64,000 bases of DNA from Lachnospiraceae bacterium. GTDB taxonomy: Bacteria; Bacillota; Clostridia; Lachnospirales; Lachnospiraceae. The notes under the pieces are model-generated. The model made no database searches. It was given only the letters and a program-made list of their open reading frames with translations, and was not told the origin of the DNA. Where the stretch lies: NCBI GenBank assembly GCA_910574185.1, contig CAJSZQ010000009.1:1-64000 (forward strand), in the 5' to 3' direction. Shown one piece after another: positions 26,382 through 36,602 of this stretch. The translations under genes and the position numbers were made by a program. The stretch's first letter is position 1, and every line of letters starts with the position of its first letter.

Positions 26382-28376
26382 CTATCTTTTATCTTGTATT
26401 TTTTCTGATTTTCTTCGCCTGAACTTTCTTGTCACAAATATGAAAAGCACAATAAACAGCGCTATAAGAAATAAAATAATGCCGTAAACTATCAACGCAA
26501 ACTTGTTAGGATTCCTCAGCACTTCCACAAGATTAGCGCTGTCCTGCACCACTTTACGCCCTTCTGCTTCACTGTAACGCACAGGAATCTGTGAGACTCC
26601 TTTCTCGTTTTTCGCAAAAGATTCCAGATAGCCGGCAAGCGCATACCACTCCTTTAACTCGGCCCCCTTCTTATCACGAATAATATAATCTTCGTAATCC
26701 GTAATCACTTCTCCTTCTGCATTCTTCGGCGTAAGTTTCAGAATCCCTTTGGACTTGTCCTCCACCGCGCCAAGCATCTGTGCACAGTACAGGCCGGACA
26801 CCACCCGGTATAGCTTATCATCTTCAATTTCTGTTAGATTATCCTGAATAAACGCATTCTCTTCCCCGACAGTATCTCCTGTCATTCCGGCCTTTGTCAC
26901 CCGGTTTAGAATCAGTCGGTTGGGATTGAAGCTCCAGCTCATTCCACTGGGATAAACTTGCGCATAAGTCATAATCGGCGAAATAGAAACGTCAATCTCT
27001 GCTACTGTCTTAAGCTCCTTCCCGGTCAGATACACGCTCACCAGCGGATATCCGGTAATCCGGTCCGGACCGATTCCCAGCGCACTTACGTTAAAAGTAT
27101 CCGAGACTGTAATTTCTCCTTTCTGGAAGGAATCACGAACCACCCCGGAAGCAACCACTGCCAAATCCACCGGAACATACGATTCTCCCTCCGCCTGCTT
27201 TACCGCATAGACATAAGAATCAGCAATCAGACTTCCCAGAGTATCCTCTCTCAGTTCCTCTCCAAAATCGTCAATCTGTGTAAAAGCAATTTCATTTTCC
27301 GCCAAAACCTGCTCCATGGTATAACCAAAATGTGACAGGTATTCTTCATTAATCACACTTCTGTATTCACTTAAATACTTCTCTGTCTCTTCATCCTGTT
27401 CGACAGACTCATCCATCGGATTCAGCCGATACTTCGCCAACTTCCAGCGTCCTTTTTCTGCCGGAACCAGCTCCAGCTCACCCAGATTTCTTCCATAGGA
27501 GCCCGCGGAGGCAATTACTGTATTTCCCTGAATAATCGGCTCTTCCAGCGTAGTATGGGTATGGCCGCTGATAATCACGTCAATCTCCGGCACTTCCTTT
27601 GCTAAAATCTCGTCCTCCGACGCTTCCTCATCCTCGCTGGTTCCGCTGTGGGACAGACATACAATCATATCTACATCCTCTTTCTTTAACTCAGAGACCA
27701 CCTTCTTAGAAGCTTCTACAATATCGTCAAAGTCAATGCCGCTCTCCGGCGCGCAGATTTCCGCATCTTCGCCTACCACACCGTAAACGCCAATCCGAAC
27801 CCCTTCCCGCTCAATCACTGTATATTCGCTGCTGCCGTAATCCGCAAGCGCATTTTGAATCAACTGATTATCTTCTGAATGATTCTTCTCCCAGTCGATA
27901 TTGGCAATCACAAAGCGCGGAAGGCTAAGACTCTCATCCTCCTCTGCATTTTGCTTCGCACTGCGAAACATATTCGACACGCCTTCAGCCCGATAGTCAA
28001 ATTCATGGTTTCCAAATGTGGCGGCATCCACTCCAAGTCTTCCCAACATGGTAAGCTCGACCGCCTGAGTTTCATAAATCGTCTGATACAGGGTTCCCAT
28101 CGAAAAATCTCCTGCATCAAACACAAAGGTTGCCGGATTTTCCGCCCGCCTTTCGTCCATTTTAGTCTTAAGTCTGGCAAATCCTCCAGCAAGCGCCGTC
28201 TCTCCCGCATCCTCAACCTTATACTCGTCCAATCTGGAATGAATATCATGAGTAAACAGAATCGTTACCTTATTCTGTTTTTCACTGGTCTCTCCAGCCA
28301 CCACAGAACCGACGCTCAATGAACATAGCATGATTACCATCAGAACTGCCGACCGAATCCTTTTTCTAAAATTCAT
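26382..28376 (-). CDS. Surface-anchored 5'-nucleotidase / metallophosphoesterase
   Basis: A 664-residue exported enzyme that should release phosphate from nucleotides outside the cell. An N-terminal signal peptide (MNFRKRIRSAVLMVIMLCSL) precedes the metal-binding metallophosphatase domain with FTHDIHSRL, FDAGDF, GNHEFDY, SHSG and SGHTHT. A 5'-nucleotidase C-terminal domain covers about 350-600. A final membrane helix (near 628-650) and basic tail anchor it. The start is set at 28376, where the signal peptide begins and GGAG lies upstream. Confidence 0.88.
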   Translation of the reverse strand: MNFRKRIRSAVLMVIMLCSLSVGSVVAGETSEKQNKVTILFTHDIHSRLDEYKVEDAGETALAGGFARLKTKMDERRAENPATFVFDAGDFSMGTLYQTIYETQAVELTMLGRLGVDAATFGNHEFDYRAEGVSNMFRSAKQNAEEDESLSLPRFVIANIDWEKNHSEDNQLIQNALADYGSSEYTVIEREGVRIGVYGVVGEDAEICAPESGIDFDDIVEASKKVVSELKKEDVDMIVCLSHSGTSEDEEASEDEILAKEVPEIDVIISGHTHTTLEEPIIQGNTVIASAGSYGRNLGELELVPAEKGRWKLAKYRLNPMDESVEQDEETEKYLSEYRSVINEEYLSHFGYTMEQVLAENEIAFTQIDDFGEELREDTLGSLIADSYVYAVKQAEGESYVPVDLAVVASGVVRDSFQKGEITVSDTFNVSALGIGPDRITGYPLVSVYLTGKELKTVAEIDVSISPIMTYAQVYPSGMSWSFNPNRLILNRVTKAGMTGDTVGEENAFIQDNLTEIEDDKLYRVVSGLYCAQMLGAVEDKSKGILKLTPKNAEGEVITDYEDYIIRDKKGAELKEWYALAGYLESFAKNEKGVSQIPVRYSEAEGRKVVQDSANLVEVLRNPNKFALIVYGIILFLIALFIVLFIFVTRKFRRRKSEKIQDKR

Positions 28377-28441
28377 CTTAAAGATACTCCTTTGACTTAC
28401 TAATCCCATTTAACTTCTTAACCTTACACGCCTTTCCTACG

Positions 28442-28480
28442 CATACCCAAGGGCGCCCCATCATGGCCGTTCGGCCCTTT
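28442..28480. repeat. Dispersed repeat, family A (copy 3, partial)
   Basis: CATACCCAAGGGCGCCCCAT followed by CATGGCCGTTCGGCCC matches half of the family A unit. It directly abuts the family C element that begins at 28483. Confidence 0.7.
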
Positions 28481-28482
28481 CA

Positions 28483-28648
28483 CTAGTGTGCTGACCGCAT
28501 TATATCTGGCGAAACTCCGCAGAATATTCGCTCATCTGCAAGGCGGATTTTCGACGGCGTAGCGGTGGCTACGGATAGAAAATCCAACGCGGCAGATGGA
28601 CGGATAGGCAAGGAGGTTTGGCTGAATATAATTCGGTCAGCACACTAG
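28483..28648. repeat. Dispersed hairpin repeat, family C (copy 2)
   Basis: CTAGTGTGCTGACCG-CATTATAT and its inverted copy close a 166-base element, with one mismatch in the terminal arms. The centre reads CTGCAAGGCGGATTTTC, GTAGCGGTGGCTAC and GAAAATCCAACGCGGCAG, giving nested hairpins. The gap between the nucleotidase and prfA (28377-28730) otherwise holds only the family A part and the prfA terminator. Confidence 0.8.
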
Positions 28649-28665
28649 GTATGTAATAACAGCAT

Positions 28666-28716
28666 AAAGAACCTACTCCGCACATACTCTGGGAAAGTAT
28701 GCCCGGAAGAAGGTTC
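28666..28716 (-). terminator. Terminator after prfA
   Basis: On the minus strand GAACCT..GCATACT pairs with AGTATG..AGGTTC to make a long interrupted stem, followed by TTTAT. It starts 15 bases after the prfA stop. Confidence 0.7.
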
Positions 28717-28730
28717 ATTTATCTTACCGT

Positions 28731-29804
28731 TTACTCTTCATTCATATTCGCAAGTTTTGCAGCCTGGTCTGCAGCAATCAGGCTGTCGATAATCTCGTCT
28801 AAGTCTCCCCCAAGAATGCCGTCCAGCTTATGAAGGGTAAGTTTAATCCGATGATCTGTTACCCGGCCCTGAGGGAAATTATAGGTACGAATCTTTTCTG
28901 AACGGTCTCCCGTTCCAATCTGGCTTCTCCTTGCCGCCGCCTCTTCCGACTGCTTCTTCTCAAGCTCAATCTCATAAAGCTTAGAACGGAGCAGACGAAA
29001 TGCCTTCTCTTTATTCTGAAGCTGAGACTTCTCTGTCTGACTGTAAATCACAATCCCTGTGGGATAGTGCGTCAGACGAACCGCCGAATCTGTAGTATTG
29101 ACGCATTGACCGCCGTTTCCAGACGCGCGCATAACATCAATACGGATATCCTTCTCATCAATTACAACGTCTACTTCTTCCGCCTCTGGCATAATCGCAA
29201 CCGTAACCGTTGAAGTGTGAATCCGTCCGCCGCTCTCTGTCTCTGGCACCCGCTGCACCCGGTGTACTCCGCTTTCGTATTTTAGCCGGGAATAAGCGCC
29301 CTGACCGTTAATCATGAACACACATTCCTTAAATCCTCCGATTCCATTCTCATTCAGAGAAATCATCTCGGTTTTCCACCGTCTGCCTTCCGCGTAATGC
29401 ACCAGCATCCGGTAAATCTCCGCCGCAAAAAGCGCCGCCTCATCACCGCCGGCGCCGGCGCGAATCTCCACCATAACGTTCTTATCATCATTGGGGTCCT
29501 TCGGCAAAAGCAGAATCTTAAGTTCCTGCTCTAACTCCTCCACTCTGGCCTTAGAGTCATTCAACTCCTCCTTCGCCAGCTCCCGCATCTCTTCATCCGA
29601 CTCTTCTTCCAGCATAGCCAGACTGTCTTCAATAGCCTGCTTACAAGTCTTATACTCTCTATATGCCTCGACAATCGGAGTCAGATCATTCTGTTCCTTC
29701 ATAAGCTTACGGAAACGATTCTGGTCGTTAACCACATCCGGCTCCTGCAGTTCGCTTAAAATCTCCTCAAAACGAATGAGCAAATCCTCTAATTTGTCAA
29801 ACAT
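28731..29804 (-). CDS. prfA: Peptide chain release factor 1
   Basis: A 357-residue class I release factor that ends translation at UAA and UAG. The peptidyl-tRNA hydrolysis motif GGQ is in [20 protein letters not shown]; the coiled-coil N-domain with many E/L residues and the C-terminal [12 protein letters not shown] are complete. AGGAGGAAAAAGAG precedes the start. The gene that methylates its GGQ glutamine, prmC, is directly upstream in the same operon. Confidence 0.97.
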   Translation of the reverse strand: MFDKLEDLLIRFEEILSELQEPDVVNDQNRFRKLMKEQNDLTPIVEAYREYKTCKQAIEDSLAMLEEESDEEMRELAKEELNDSKARVEELEQELKILLLPKDPNDDKNVMVEIRAGAGGDEAALFAAEIYRMLVHYAEGRRWKTEMISLNENGIGGFKECVFMINGQGAYSRLKYESGVHRVQRVPETESGGRIHTSTVTVAIMPEAEEVDVVIDEKDIRIDVMRASGNGGQCVNTTDSAVRLTHYPTGIVIYSQTEKSQLQNKEKAFRLLRSKLYEIELEKKQSEEAAARRSQIGTGDRSEKIRTYNFPQGRVTDHRIKLTLHKLDGILGGDLDEIIDSLIAADQAAKLANMNEE

Positions 29805-29928
29805 CTCTTTTTCCTCCTACTTTCCTCCTCGCGCACCTTTTCTGACCGGCTCTTTCTTCCCGACCAAATCAGAACGCGTCAAACACAATCCTATCCTGTT
29901 TATCTATCTCTTTTCCAGCAGCAAACTC

Positions 29929-30786
29929 CTAACACTTATCGTACCTTCCCGTTACCACTCGGTCAAGCCCCGCCAAATCTTTCAATACACGAATTTCCCG
30001 AAATCCCTGGCCTTCCATCAAATCTGCCACCGCCCTTTTCTGGTCATAACCAATCTCCAGCAGAAGCTGTCCGCCATCGTTCAGAAAGCTTTTCGCCTCT
30101 TGAACGATTCTCCGGTAAAAATACAATCCGTCTTCTCTGCCATCCAGCGCAACTATGGGATCATAACATCTGACCTCCTCCTCAAGTTCTGCTATCACAT
30201 CTGTCTTAATATAAGGTGGATTCGATACTATCATATCATAGCTTCCATTCAGCCTCTCAAACAAGTCGCTTTCAACAAAGGATACCTCCGCCCGATACCG
30301 AAGTTTATTGATCTCTGCAATCTGAAGCGCCGCATGAGAAATATCACTTCCGGTAAAAGTATTCCTTTCATCCACAGCACGCCGCTTTTTTCCAATCTGT
30401 TCCAGACTCACAATAATACATCCGGAACCGGTACATAAATCCAGTACGTTCATTCCAGGTCTTAATCTTTTCAGCGCCTCTTCTGTCAGAAGCTCTGTAT
30501 CCTGTCTGGGAATCAGAACATCCGGACTCACCCGAAAGATAAGACCCATAAATTCCTGCTCCCCTGTAAGATGCTGCAGAGGAACGCGTCTCCTTCTCTT
30601 TTCAACCAGTTCCAGATAACGTCTCTCCTGCTCTGTTGTCATAGGCTGAAACGGGTTCATCGCATATTCTGCCAAAGAAATTCCCGTCACCCATTCCAGT
30701 AAGAGTCTCGCATCCGTCAGTCCATCGGCAATTCCCGCTTTCAGAAAAGCGTCTTCCCCGATTCTCCCGGCCTCTTTCAGATTCAT
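29929..30786 (-). CDS. prmC: Release factor glutamine methyltransferase
   Basis: A 285-residue SAM-dependent enzyme that methylates the GGQ glutamine of release factors. SAM-binding VLDLCTGSGCI and the catalytic NPPY motif in DMIVSNPPYIK are present; the helical N-domain is residues 1-85. The start was moved to ATG 30786 (MNLKEAGRIGEDAF) with AAGGAG in front; the longer frame would overlap the DUF1385 gene by about 140 bases. It lies 28 bases after that gene and 124 bases before prfA. Confidence 0.95.
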   Translation of the reverse strand: MNLKEAGRIGEDAFLKAGIADGLTDARLLLEWVTGISLAEYAMNPFQPMTTEQERRYLELVEKRRRRVPLQHLTGEQEFMGLIFRVSPDVLIPRQDTELLTEEALKRLRPGMNVLDLCTGSGCIIVSLEQIGKKRRAVDERNTFTGSDISHAALQIAEINKLRYRAEVSFVESDLFERLNGSYDMIVSNPPYIKTDVIAELEEEVRCYDPIVALDGREDGLYFYRRIVQEAKSFLNDGGQLLLEIGYDQKRAVADLMEGQGFREIRVLKDLAGLDRVVTGRYDKC

Positions 30787-30814
30787 ACTCTGCTCCTTTA
30801 TTTCGCCATTGCCA

Positions 30815-31816
30815 TCAAAATTGCTGCTGCTCACTGTATAAATCATTTTTTCCAGACTCCGCTGCAAGCGGAACATCCTGTGCGAACTGCAGTCCAAAAT
30901 TCTCTTTTTCAAATTCCCGCCAGTCAAAGACAGCTTCCACCGCCTGTATAGCAACTACAATCATACTGTCGTCCGGCTCTTTCGTAGTCAACTTCTGAAT
31001 AGCAAGTCCCGGCTTACTGAGCAGATTGATAATCGGATTCTCACTGCGTCCTGCCAGCTTCAGAATCTCATAAGATATTCCGGCTATTACCGGAAGCAGC
31101 GCAATCCGAATCACAATCCGCATAAGCGGTGATTCTGCCCGGACAATCATAAGAAGACAAATACTGATAAGCAGCACAAAAAACAGAAAACTGGTTCCAC
31201 AGCGCTTATGCTGCCTGGAGCTTACGCGTACATTCTCCACATTAAGAGGAAGTCCATGCTCAATACAATTAATACATTTGTGCTCTGCCCCATGATACTG
31301 AAATAATCTTCTGATATCCTCCATTCTGGATATTAAAAGAATGTACACAATAAATATTCCAATCCTTACAAAGCCTTCGATAACTGTCCTTATATTGTAG
31401 GAAGGAACCGCACTTTTCAAAAGGCTGGACAGAAGATAAGGAAGTACCATAAAAATACCAACAGCCATAATCACAGATACAATCACCGTACCCGTCATAA
31501 ATAACTCTTCCTTCTTTTCATTCTTCGCCGCCTCTTCCTCTGTAACAGAATCCATCTCTTTCGTCTCCTCTTCAAAAAAAGAAGCGGAATACATAAGTGT
31601 CTTCATTCCCAGCGTCATCGAGTCTATAAAATTAAAAATCCCTCTGATAAAGGGTATCTTCGTCAATGCCGTACAATTTTTCACAATACTGTGACAGGTA
31701 TCCTTTTTCACGACGATATCCCCGTTGCTTTTTCTTACGGCAACGGCATAATCATCTTTATTCTTCATCATGATACCTTCCATTACGGCCTGACCGCCAA
31801 TATTTGAAGATTTCAT
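30815..31816 (-). CDS. DUF1385 family membrane protein
   Basis: A 333-residue protein with the family N-terminus NIGGQAVMEGIMMKNKDDYA and about four membrane segments at roughly 110-135, 145-165, 210-235 and 240-260. The central YHGAEHKCINCIEHG and RVSSRQHKRCGTSFLF are diagnostic motifs of the family, with Cys and His residues that could bind a metal. Function is unknown. It is a steady member of the rpmE-prmC-prfA neighbourhood in clostridia. Confidence 0.88.
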   Translation of the reverse strand: MKSSNIGGQAVMEGIMMKNKDDYAVAVRKSNGDIVVKKDTCHSIVKNCTALTKIPFIRGIFNFIDSMTLGMKTLMYSASFFEEETKEMDSVTEEEAAKNEKKEELFMTGTVIVSVIMAVGIFMVLPYLLSSLLKSAVPSYNIRTVIEGFVRIGIFIVYILLISRMEDIRRLFQYHGAEHKCINCIEHGLPLNVENVRVSSRQHKRCGTSFLFFVLLISICLLMIVRAESPLMRIVIRIALLPVIAGISYEILKLAGRSENPIINLLSKPGLAIQKLTTKEPDDSMIVVAIQAVEAVFDWREFEKENFGLQFAQDVPLAAESGKNDLYSEQQQF

Positions 31817-31878
31817 TATCTTTTACTCCAATACTAAAAAATGTCCGCCGAACATCTTTCGCATACTTGGTAACAGAA

Positions 31879-31907
31879 AGGGTTGAGATTTCAGAAACCT
31901 CAACCCT
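31879..31907 (-). terminator. Hairpin after rpmE
   Basis: AGGGTTGAG and CTCAACCCT form a 9-bp stem with an 11-base loop, followed on the minus strand by TTTCTG. It is a weak terminator 13 bases past the rpmE stop and probably reduces readthrough into the DUF1385 gene. Confidence 0.55.
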
Positions 31908-31919
31908 GCGCCTGCTAAT

Positions 31920-32123
31920 TTATTTATCCAGTCCGTACTTCTTATTAAACTTATCTACACGTCCGCGGGCCTGTGCAGCCTTCTGCTGACCTGTGTAGAA
32001 CGGATGGCACTTGGAGCAGATTTCCACGTGGATATCTTCGCTCGTAGAACCTGTCACAAATGTATTCCCACAGTTACAGGTTACAGTTGCCTGATGATAT
32101 GCTGGATGTATTCCTTCTTTCAT
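31920..32123 (-). CDS. rpmE: 50S ribosomal protein L31
   Basis: A 67-residue protein of the zinc-binding L31 type. The Cys residues in CNCGNTF and [11 protein letters not shown] form the zinc site. Length and sequence are normal. AGAGGTG precedes the start. Confidence 0.97.
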   Translation of the reverse strand: MKEGIHPAYHQATVTCNCGNTFVTGSTSEDIHVEICSKCHPFYTGQQKAAQARGRVDKFNKKYGLDK

Positions 32124-32219
32124 TTCAATTCACCTCTTCTTTATTATCGTCACGCTGTGCGCTTTATTATTTCGTTTCATAAACAGCGTTGTAATTGTAT
32201 CACAAAATCCTACCTGTGT

Positions 32220-33545
32220 CTAGATGAATTTTGTCTTTTTTACCATTTGAATTAATTCCTGATTATTTTTGGTCCTTGTAAACATATTCAGAATATTCTC
32301 TACCGCTTCTTCCGCCCGCAGTCCGTTAATCGCGCGCCGCATGGAATCAACCGCCTCCTGTTCTTCTTTCGTCAGCAAAAGGTCTTCTCTTCTGGTCCCC
32401 GACTTCGGAATATCAATTGCCGGGAACATGCGCTTCTCGGAAAGCTTTCTGTCCAAAACAAGTTCCATATTACCGGTTCCCTTAAATTCCTCATAGACCA
32501 CGTCGTCCATCCTGCTTCCCGTCTCAACCAGTGCAGTAGCCAAAATCGTCAGACTTCCGCCTCCCCGCATATTTCTCGCGGCTCCAAAAAACCGCTTCGG
32601 CATGTGGAGTGCAGCCGGGTCAAGACCACCGGACAGCGTTCTTCCGGAAGGCGATACGGTCAGATTGTAAGCCCTTGCAAGTCTTGTGATACTATCCAAA
32701 AGAATCATAACATCCTTGCCATGTTCAACAAGCCGCTTCGCCCGCTCGATTACCATCTCAGATACCCGCTTATGATGCTCTGGAAGTTCGTCGAAGGTAG
32801 AATAAATAACTTCCACATTCTTTCCCTCAATCGCTTCCTTAATATCCGTAACCTCCTCTGGACGCTCGTCAATCAGAAGAATCAGAAGATGTATCTCCGG
32901 ATTGTTACGTCTTACCGATAATGCAACCTGCTTGAGCAGAGTTGTCTTACCCGCCTTCGGAGGCGAAACAATCATACCTCTTTGTCCCTTTCCAATCGGG
33001 GACATCAAATCCATAATTCTCATGGGAGTACTTGTCTTGCCGCACTCCAAAGAAAGCCGCTCATCAGGAAAAATCGGAATCAAATCCTCAAAATTCGGTC
33101 TTCTACAGGCAATGCCCGGATGAATACCGTTCACCTTCGTCAGATACAGAAGCGCGCTGAACTTCTCCTGCTGCGTCTTAATTCTTGTGTTCCCCTCTAA
33201 GATATCTCCGGTTTTTAAATTAAACCTGCGAATCTGGGAAGGCGACACATAAATATCATTCTCCCCTGGAAGGTAATTCTCACAACGAATAAATCCGAAC
33301 CCATCCGCCATCACTTCCAGTATTCCGTTTGCTGTAACACCGCTGTCAAGCTTATCAATGTCATGAATCTCCTGCTTGTCCTTATCACCTGTATTGGCGG
33401 AACGCTCTTTATCACGAATATCTTCTTCCAGCATACGCTCAATAAGCTCTGCTTTCTTCATTCCTGAAACCCCAGAAATCTCCCTTGCCTTAGCTAGTTC
33501 TTTTAACGTAGCTAATGGAAGAGACTCATACTTTTCTCTCATCAT
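32220..33545 (-). CDS. rho: Transcription termination factor Rho
   Basis: A 441-residue hexameric RNA helicase. The N-terminal helical segment ([15 protein letters not shown]) is followed by the OB-fold with [20 protein letters not shown], then the RecA-type ATPase with Walker [14 protein letters not shown], Walker [13 protein letters not shown] and the Q/R-loops in [16 protein letters not shown]. The acidic linker at 40-65 is short. Its promoter is seen upstream, and rpmE is 96 bases downstream on the same strand. Confidence 0.97.
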   Translation of the reverse strand: MMREKYESLPLATLKELAKAREISGVSGMKKAELIERMLEEDIRDKERSANTGDKDKQEIHDIDKLDSGVTANGILEVMADGFGFIRCENYLPGENDIYVSPSQIRRFNLKTGDILEGNTRIKTQQEKFSALLYLTKVNGIHPGIACRRPNFEDLIPIFPDERLSLECGKTSTPMRIMDLMSPIGKGQRGMIVSPPKAGKTTLLKQVALSVRRNNPEIHLLILLIDERPEEVTDIKEAIEGKNVEVIYSTFDELPEHHKRVSEMVIERAKRLVEHGKDVMILLDSITRLARAYNLTVSPSGRTLSGGLDPAALHMPKRFFGAARNMRGGGSLTILATALVETGSRMDDVVYEEFKGTGNMELVLDRKLSEKRMFPAIDIPKSGTRREDLLLTKEEQEAVDSMRRAINGLRAEEAVENILNMFTRTKNNQELIQMVKKTKFI

Positions 33546-33634
33546 TAAAATAATTCCTTTCTTTTCTTCAATTCGCCATATTATCTATCATTTTGGGAAC
33601 AACAGCCGGAACTGACTCATTTGAAATATACCTA

Positions 33635-33662
33635 CATTATACATGATTTCCCATATTTTGCA
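33635..33662 (-). promoter_or_regulatory. Promoter of the rho operon
   Basis: On the minus strand TTGCAA (33662-33657) and TATAAT (33640-33635) are 16 bases apart, about 90 bases ahead of the rho ATG. Confidence 0.75.
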
Positions 33663-33688
33663 AACATTTTTTATTCCGGTTTACATTC

Positions 33689-33754
33689 AATCCGTCTGCT
33701 TTGAGACATGCTCCTGATTCAACCTGCGTCCGGCAGGCGACGTGTGAACAGTAA
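33689..33754 (+). repeat. Dispersed repeat, family B (copy 4)
   Basis: ATCCGTCTGCTTTGAGACAT, GCTCCTGATTCAACCTGCGT and CGACGTGTGAACAGTAATCC match copies at 9501-9567 and 10879-10943 with few changes. It lies between the divergent rho and malic enzyme promoters in a gene-free gap of about 370 bases. Confidence 0.8.
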
Positions 33755-33794
33755 TCCGTTCTCTGCCGGAAGAAACGCTGTGTGAACTGCAACA

Positions 33795-33823
33795 TTGACT
33801 TACATCCTTAAGAATGATATGAT
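33795..33823 (+). promoter_or_regulatory. Promoter of the malic enzyme gene
   Basis: TTGACT at 33795-33800 and TATGAT at 33818-33823 are 17 bases apart, giving a leader of about 85 bases before the ATG. Confidence 0.75.
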
Positions 33824-33914
33824 AATCGTTGCAATATAAACACCGTAAACACCTGCCATTACTACATTTACGGCAGATATACGGATTAACGTTAAATAAG
33901 GATAGGTGAACATT

Positions 33915-35063
33915 ATGACAATAAATGAAAAAGCGCTTCAGATGCACAAAGAATGGAACGGCAAAATCGAAACTATCGCCAAATCCCATGTGGATACCAG
34001 GGAAGACCTGGCTATCGCCTACACTCCCGGAGTTGCAGAGCCCTGCAAAGTAATTGCGGCGGATAAAGAAGCCGCCTACACCTACACCATGAAGTCCAAC
34101 ACCGTAGCGGTGGTATCCGACGGAAGCGCGGTCCTTGGTCTCGGTAATATCGGCGCTCTTGCCGCTATGCCTGTCATGGAGGGAAAGGCTGTTCTTTTCA
34201 AGGAATTTGGCGGCGTTAACGCAGTTCCGATTTGTCTGGATACACAGGATACTGAGGAAATCATCCGCACAGTGGTAAATATTGCCCCGGCATTCGGCGG
34301 TATCAATTTGGAAGATATCAGCGCTCCCCGTTGCTTTGAAATTGAGGAACGATTAAAAGAGCTTCTGAATATTCCGGTATTCCACGACGACCAGCATGGT
34401 ACGGCAATTGTAGTTCTTGCAGGCGTCATCAACGCCTTAAAAATCACTGGCAAACAAAAAGAAACCGCCAAAGTGGTTATGAGCGGAGCAGGCGCCGCCG
34501 GAGTTGCCATCGCAAAGCTTCTACTGAAATATGGCTTCCGGGACATTACCATGTGCAATTCCAAGGGCATCATGAGTAAAAATTCTCCGAGACTGAACTG
34601 GATGCAGCAGCAGATGGCAGAAGTAACCAATGCTTCCGGAAAACAGGGGACTCTTGCAGACGCTATGGTGGGCGCAGACATTTTTATCGGCGTTTCCGCG
34701 CCGGGTATTGTTACGAAGGAAATGGCCGCGTCCATGAACAAAGACGCCATTCTGTTTGCTCTGGCTAATCCTGTTCCGGAGATTATGCCTGACCTGGCCA
34801 AAGAAGCCGGCGCAATGGTTATCGGAACCGGCCGCAGCGATTTCCCGAACCAGGTAAATAACGTGGTCGCTTTTCCAGGAATTTTTAAAGGCGCCTTAGA
34901 GGGACGCGCTCCTCAGATTACCGAAGAAATGAAACTCGCCGCCGCCCATGTAATTGCCAGTCTTGTTCCAGAACATGAGCTGAACGCAGATAATATCCTC
35001 CCAGAGCCATTCGACCCCAGAGTTGCAGACGCCGTCAGCCAGGCTGTCAAAGATTTAATCTGA
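33915..35063 (+). CDS. NAD(P)-dependent malic enzyme
   Basis: A 382-residue short-form malic enzyme that converts malate to pyruvate and CO2. AIAYTPGVAEPCKVIA carries the substrate tyrosine region, HDDQHGTAIVVLAG the metal-binding aspartates, and SGAGAAGVAIAKLLL the nucleotide site. ATG 33915 was chosen over GTG 33906 because AAGGATAGGTG is placed for it. The radical SAM gene starts two bases after its stop. Confidence 0.93.
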   Translation: MTINEKALQMHKEWNGKIETIAKSHVDTREDLAIAYTPGVAEPCKVIAADKEAAYTYTMKSNTVAVVSDGSAVLGLGNIGALAAMPVMEGKAVLFKEFGGVNAVPICLDTQDTEEIIRTVVNIAPAFGGINLEDISAPRCFEIEERLKELLNIPVFHDDQHGTAIVVLAGVINALKITGKQKETAKVVMSGAGAAGVAIAKLLLKYGFRDITMCNSKGIMSKNSPRLNWMQQQMAEVTNASGKQGTLADAMVGADIFIGVSAPGIVTKEMAASMNKDAILFALANPVPEIMPDLAKEAGAMVIGTGRSDFPNQVNNVVAFPGIFKGALEGRAPQITEEMKLAAAHVIASLVPEHELNADNILPEPFDPRVADAVSQAVKDLI

Positions 35064-35064
35064 T

Positions 35065-36066
35065 ATGCCGCAGACTCATAACGTCTCTTTCCCGGACAGC
35101 GCTGCAGATATTCACACAAGAACCCGTTGGGGTGAGAAACGCTACTATTCTCTGGACTGCTATTTGAAAGAAACCTACGGAAGAAAGCTTTATAAGATTG
35201 CGCTGGACGGAGGCATGACCTGCCCTAACCGGGACGGTACGCTGGGAACAGGCGGCTGCATTTTCTGCAGCGCGGGGGGCTCCGGAGATTTTGCCGGAGA
35301 CCGGACCTTATCCATTACAAGTCAGATGAACGCCGGGAAATCTCTGCTTGCGAAGAAATATCAGGGCAGTGGTTATATTGCGTATTTCCAGGCTTATACC
35401 GGAACTTATGGACCACTCCCCCGGCTTCGTAAAGTATTTACCGAAGCCATCCGTTATCCCGGCACAGAGATTTTGTCCATCGCGACCAGACCGGACTGTC
35501 TTTCTCAGGAAGTTCTGACACTTTTACAGGAACTTACTTTGGAAAAAACAGTCTGGGTCGAACTTGGACTACAGACTATTCACCAGAAATCTGCTGATTT
35601 TATCCGCAGAGGTTATGAACTTCCAATATTCGAGCAGGCTGTAAGCAGTCTGCGAAGCATCGGCATTCCCGTCATTGTCCATGTTATATTAGGGCTTCCA
35701 ACCGAGAATACAAAAGATATGCTGGCCACCATACGGTATCTGAACAGCATGGATATTCAGGGCGTCAAATTGCAGCTTCTTCATATTTTAAGGGGAACCG
35801 AGCTCGCCGCCTGTTACGAGGCGAATCCTTTTCCGATTCTGACGCTGACGGAATATCTCAGACTCCTCGGTACATGCATCAGTCAGTTAAGGCCTGACAT
35901 TGTTATCCACCGGCTCACAGGAGACGGCCCAAAACATCTCTTAATCGAACCGGAATGGACAACAAACAAACGGCTGGTATTAAACCAGATACAATCTTAT
36001 CTAAAAAGCCAGGATATCTGGCAGGGAAGGAGTTATACGAATGGCAGAATTACTCACTCTCTATAA
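35065..36066 (+). CDS. Radical SAM protein, TIGR01212 (YtqA) family
   Basis: A 333-residue radical SAM protein. The iron-sulfur cluster cysteines are in MTCPNRDGTLGTGGCIFCSA, the spaced C-C-x2-C form of this family. YFQAYTGTYGPL and HVILGLPTEN are further family marks. Its reaction is not established; relatives are linked to tRNA modification. It begins two bases after the malic enzyme stop and overlaps the next gene by 26 bases. Confidence 0.85.
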   Translation: MPQTHNVSFPDSAADIHTRTRWGEKRYYSLDCYLKETYGRKLYKIALDGGMTCPNRDGTLGTGGCIFCSAGGSGDFAGDRTLSITSQMNAGKSLLAKKYQGSGYIAYFQAYTGTYGPLPRLRKVFTEAIRYPGTEILSIATRPDCLSQEVLTLLQELTLEKTVWVELGLQTIHQKSADFIRRGYELPIFEQAVSSLRSIGIPVIVHVILGLPTENTKDMLATIRYLNSMDIQGVKLQLLHILRGTELAACYEANPFPILTLTEYLRLLGTCISQLRPDIVIHRLTGDGPKHLLIEPEWTTNKRLVLNQIQSYLKSQDIWQGRSYTNGRITHSL

Positions 36067-36553
36067 ATTGATTATCCTATATATGCTGGACCGGGTGGAT
36101 TTTCCCCTGTCCAATTCACAGATTTCTGATTTCATGCTGAACAAGGAATACACCACCTATTTTAAGCTTCAGCAGGCGCTCTCCGAACTTACCGACGCCG
36201 GTTTCATAAGTGAAGAACCCATCCGCAACCGGACCTTATATAACCTGACTGAAGATGGGGCTTCAACCATTGAATTATTTAGAAAAAATATATCGCATGC
36301 TATACGTCAGGATGTGAACGACTATCTGAAAGAAAAGCAATATGAGCTTAAAAACGAAGTGTCTGTCAAAGCCGACTACTACCGAAACACGAACCGGGAA
36401 TACTCTGTTCACTGTCAGGTAATGGAAAAAAAACTCCCTCTGATTGACCTGACTGTTACGGTTCCTTCTGAGGAAGAGGCAAAAACCATCTCCAACAACT
36501 GGCATAAAAAAAATCAGGAAATCTATGCTCAGATTATGGCGGAGCTGCTTTAA
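36041..36553 (+). CDS. DUF4364 family winged-helix protein
   Basis: A 170-residue protein. The N-terminal half (LYKLIILYMLDRVDFPLSNS, then SELTDAGFI and YNLTEDGA) has the layout of a winged helix, as in PadR/MarR-type regulators; the C-terminal half is beta-rich with a basic-acidic pattern. The family has no proven role, but DNA binding is likely. The start has GGAAGGAG ahead of it within the end of the radical SAM gene. Confidence 0.78.
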   Translation: MAELLTLYKLIILYMLDRVDFPLSNSQISDFMLNKEYTTYFKLQQALSELTDAGFISEEPIRNRTLYNLTEDGASTIELFRKNISHAIRQDVNDYLKEKQYELKNEVSVKADYYRNTNREYSVHCQVMEKKLPLIDLTVTVPSEEEAKTISNNWHKKNQEIYAQIMAELL

Positions 36554-36602
36554 CCGCTATTTTTTCAACACGATATTTTCAAGAGAAGGAATATAGACAG
36601 CT

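Noticed and set aside
34082..34801. Open frame of 239 codons on the minus strand
   Set aside because: Antisense to malic enzyme, with Ser/Ala/Pro-rich low-order translation and no ribosome site.
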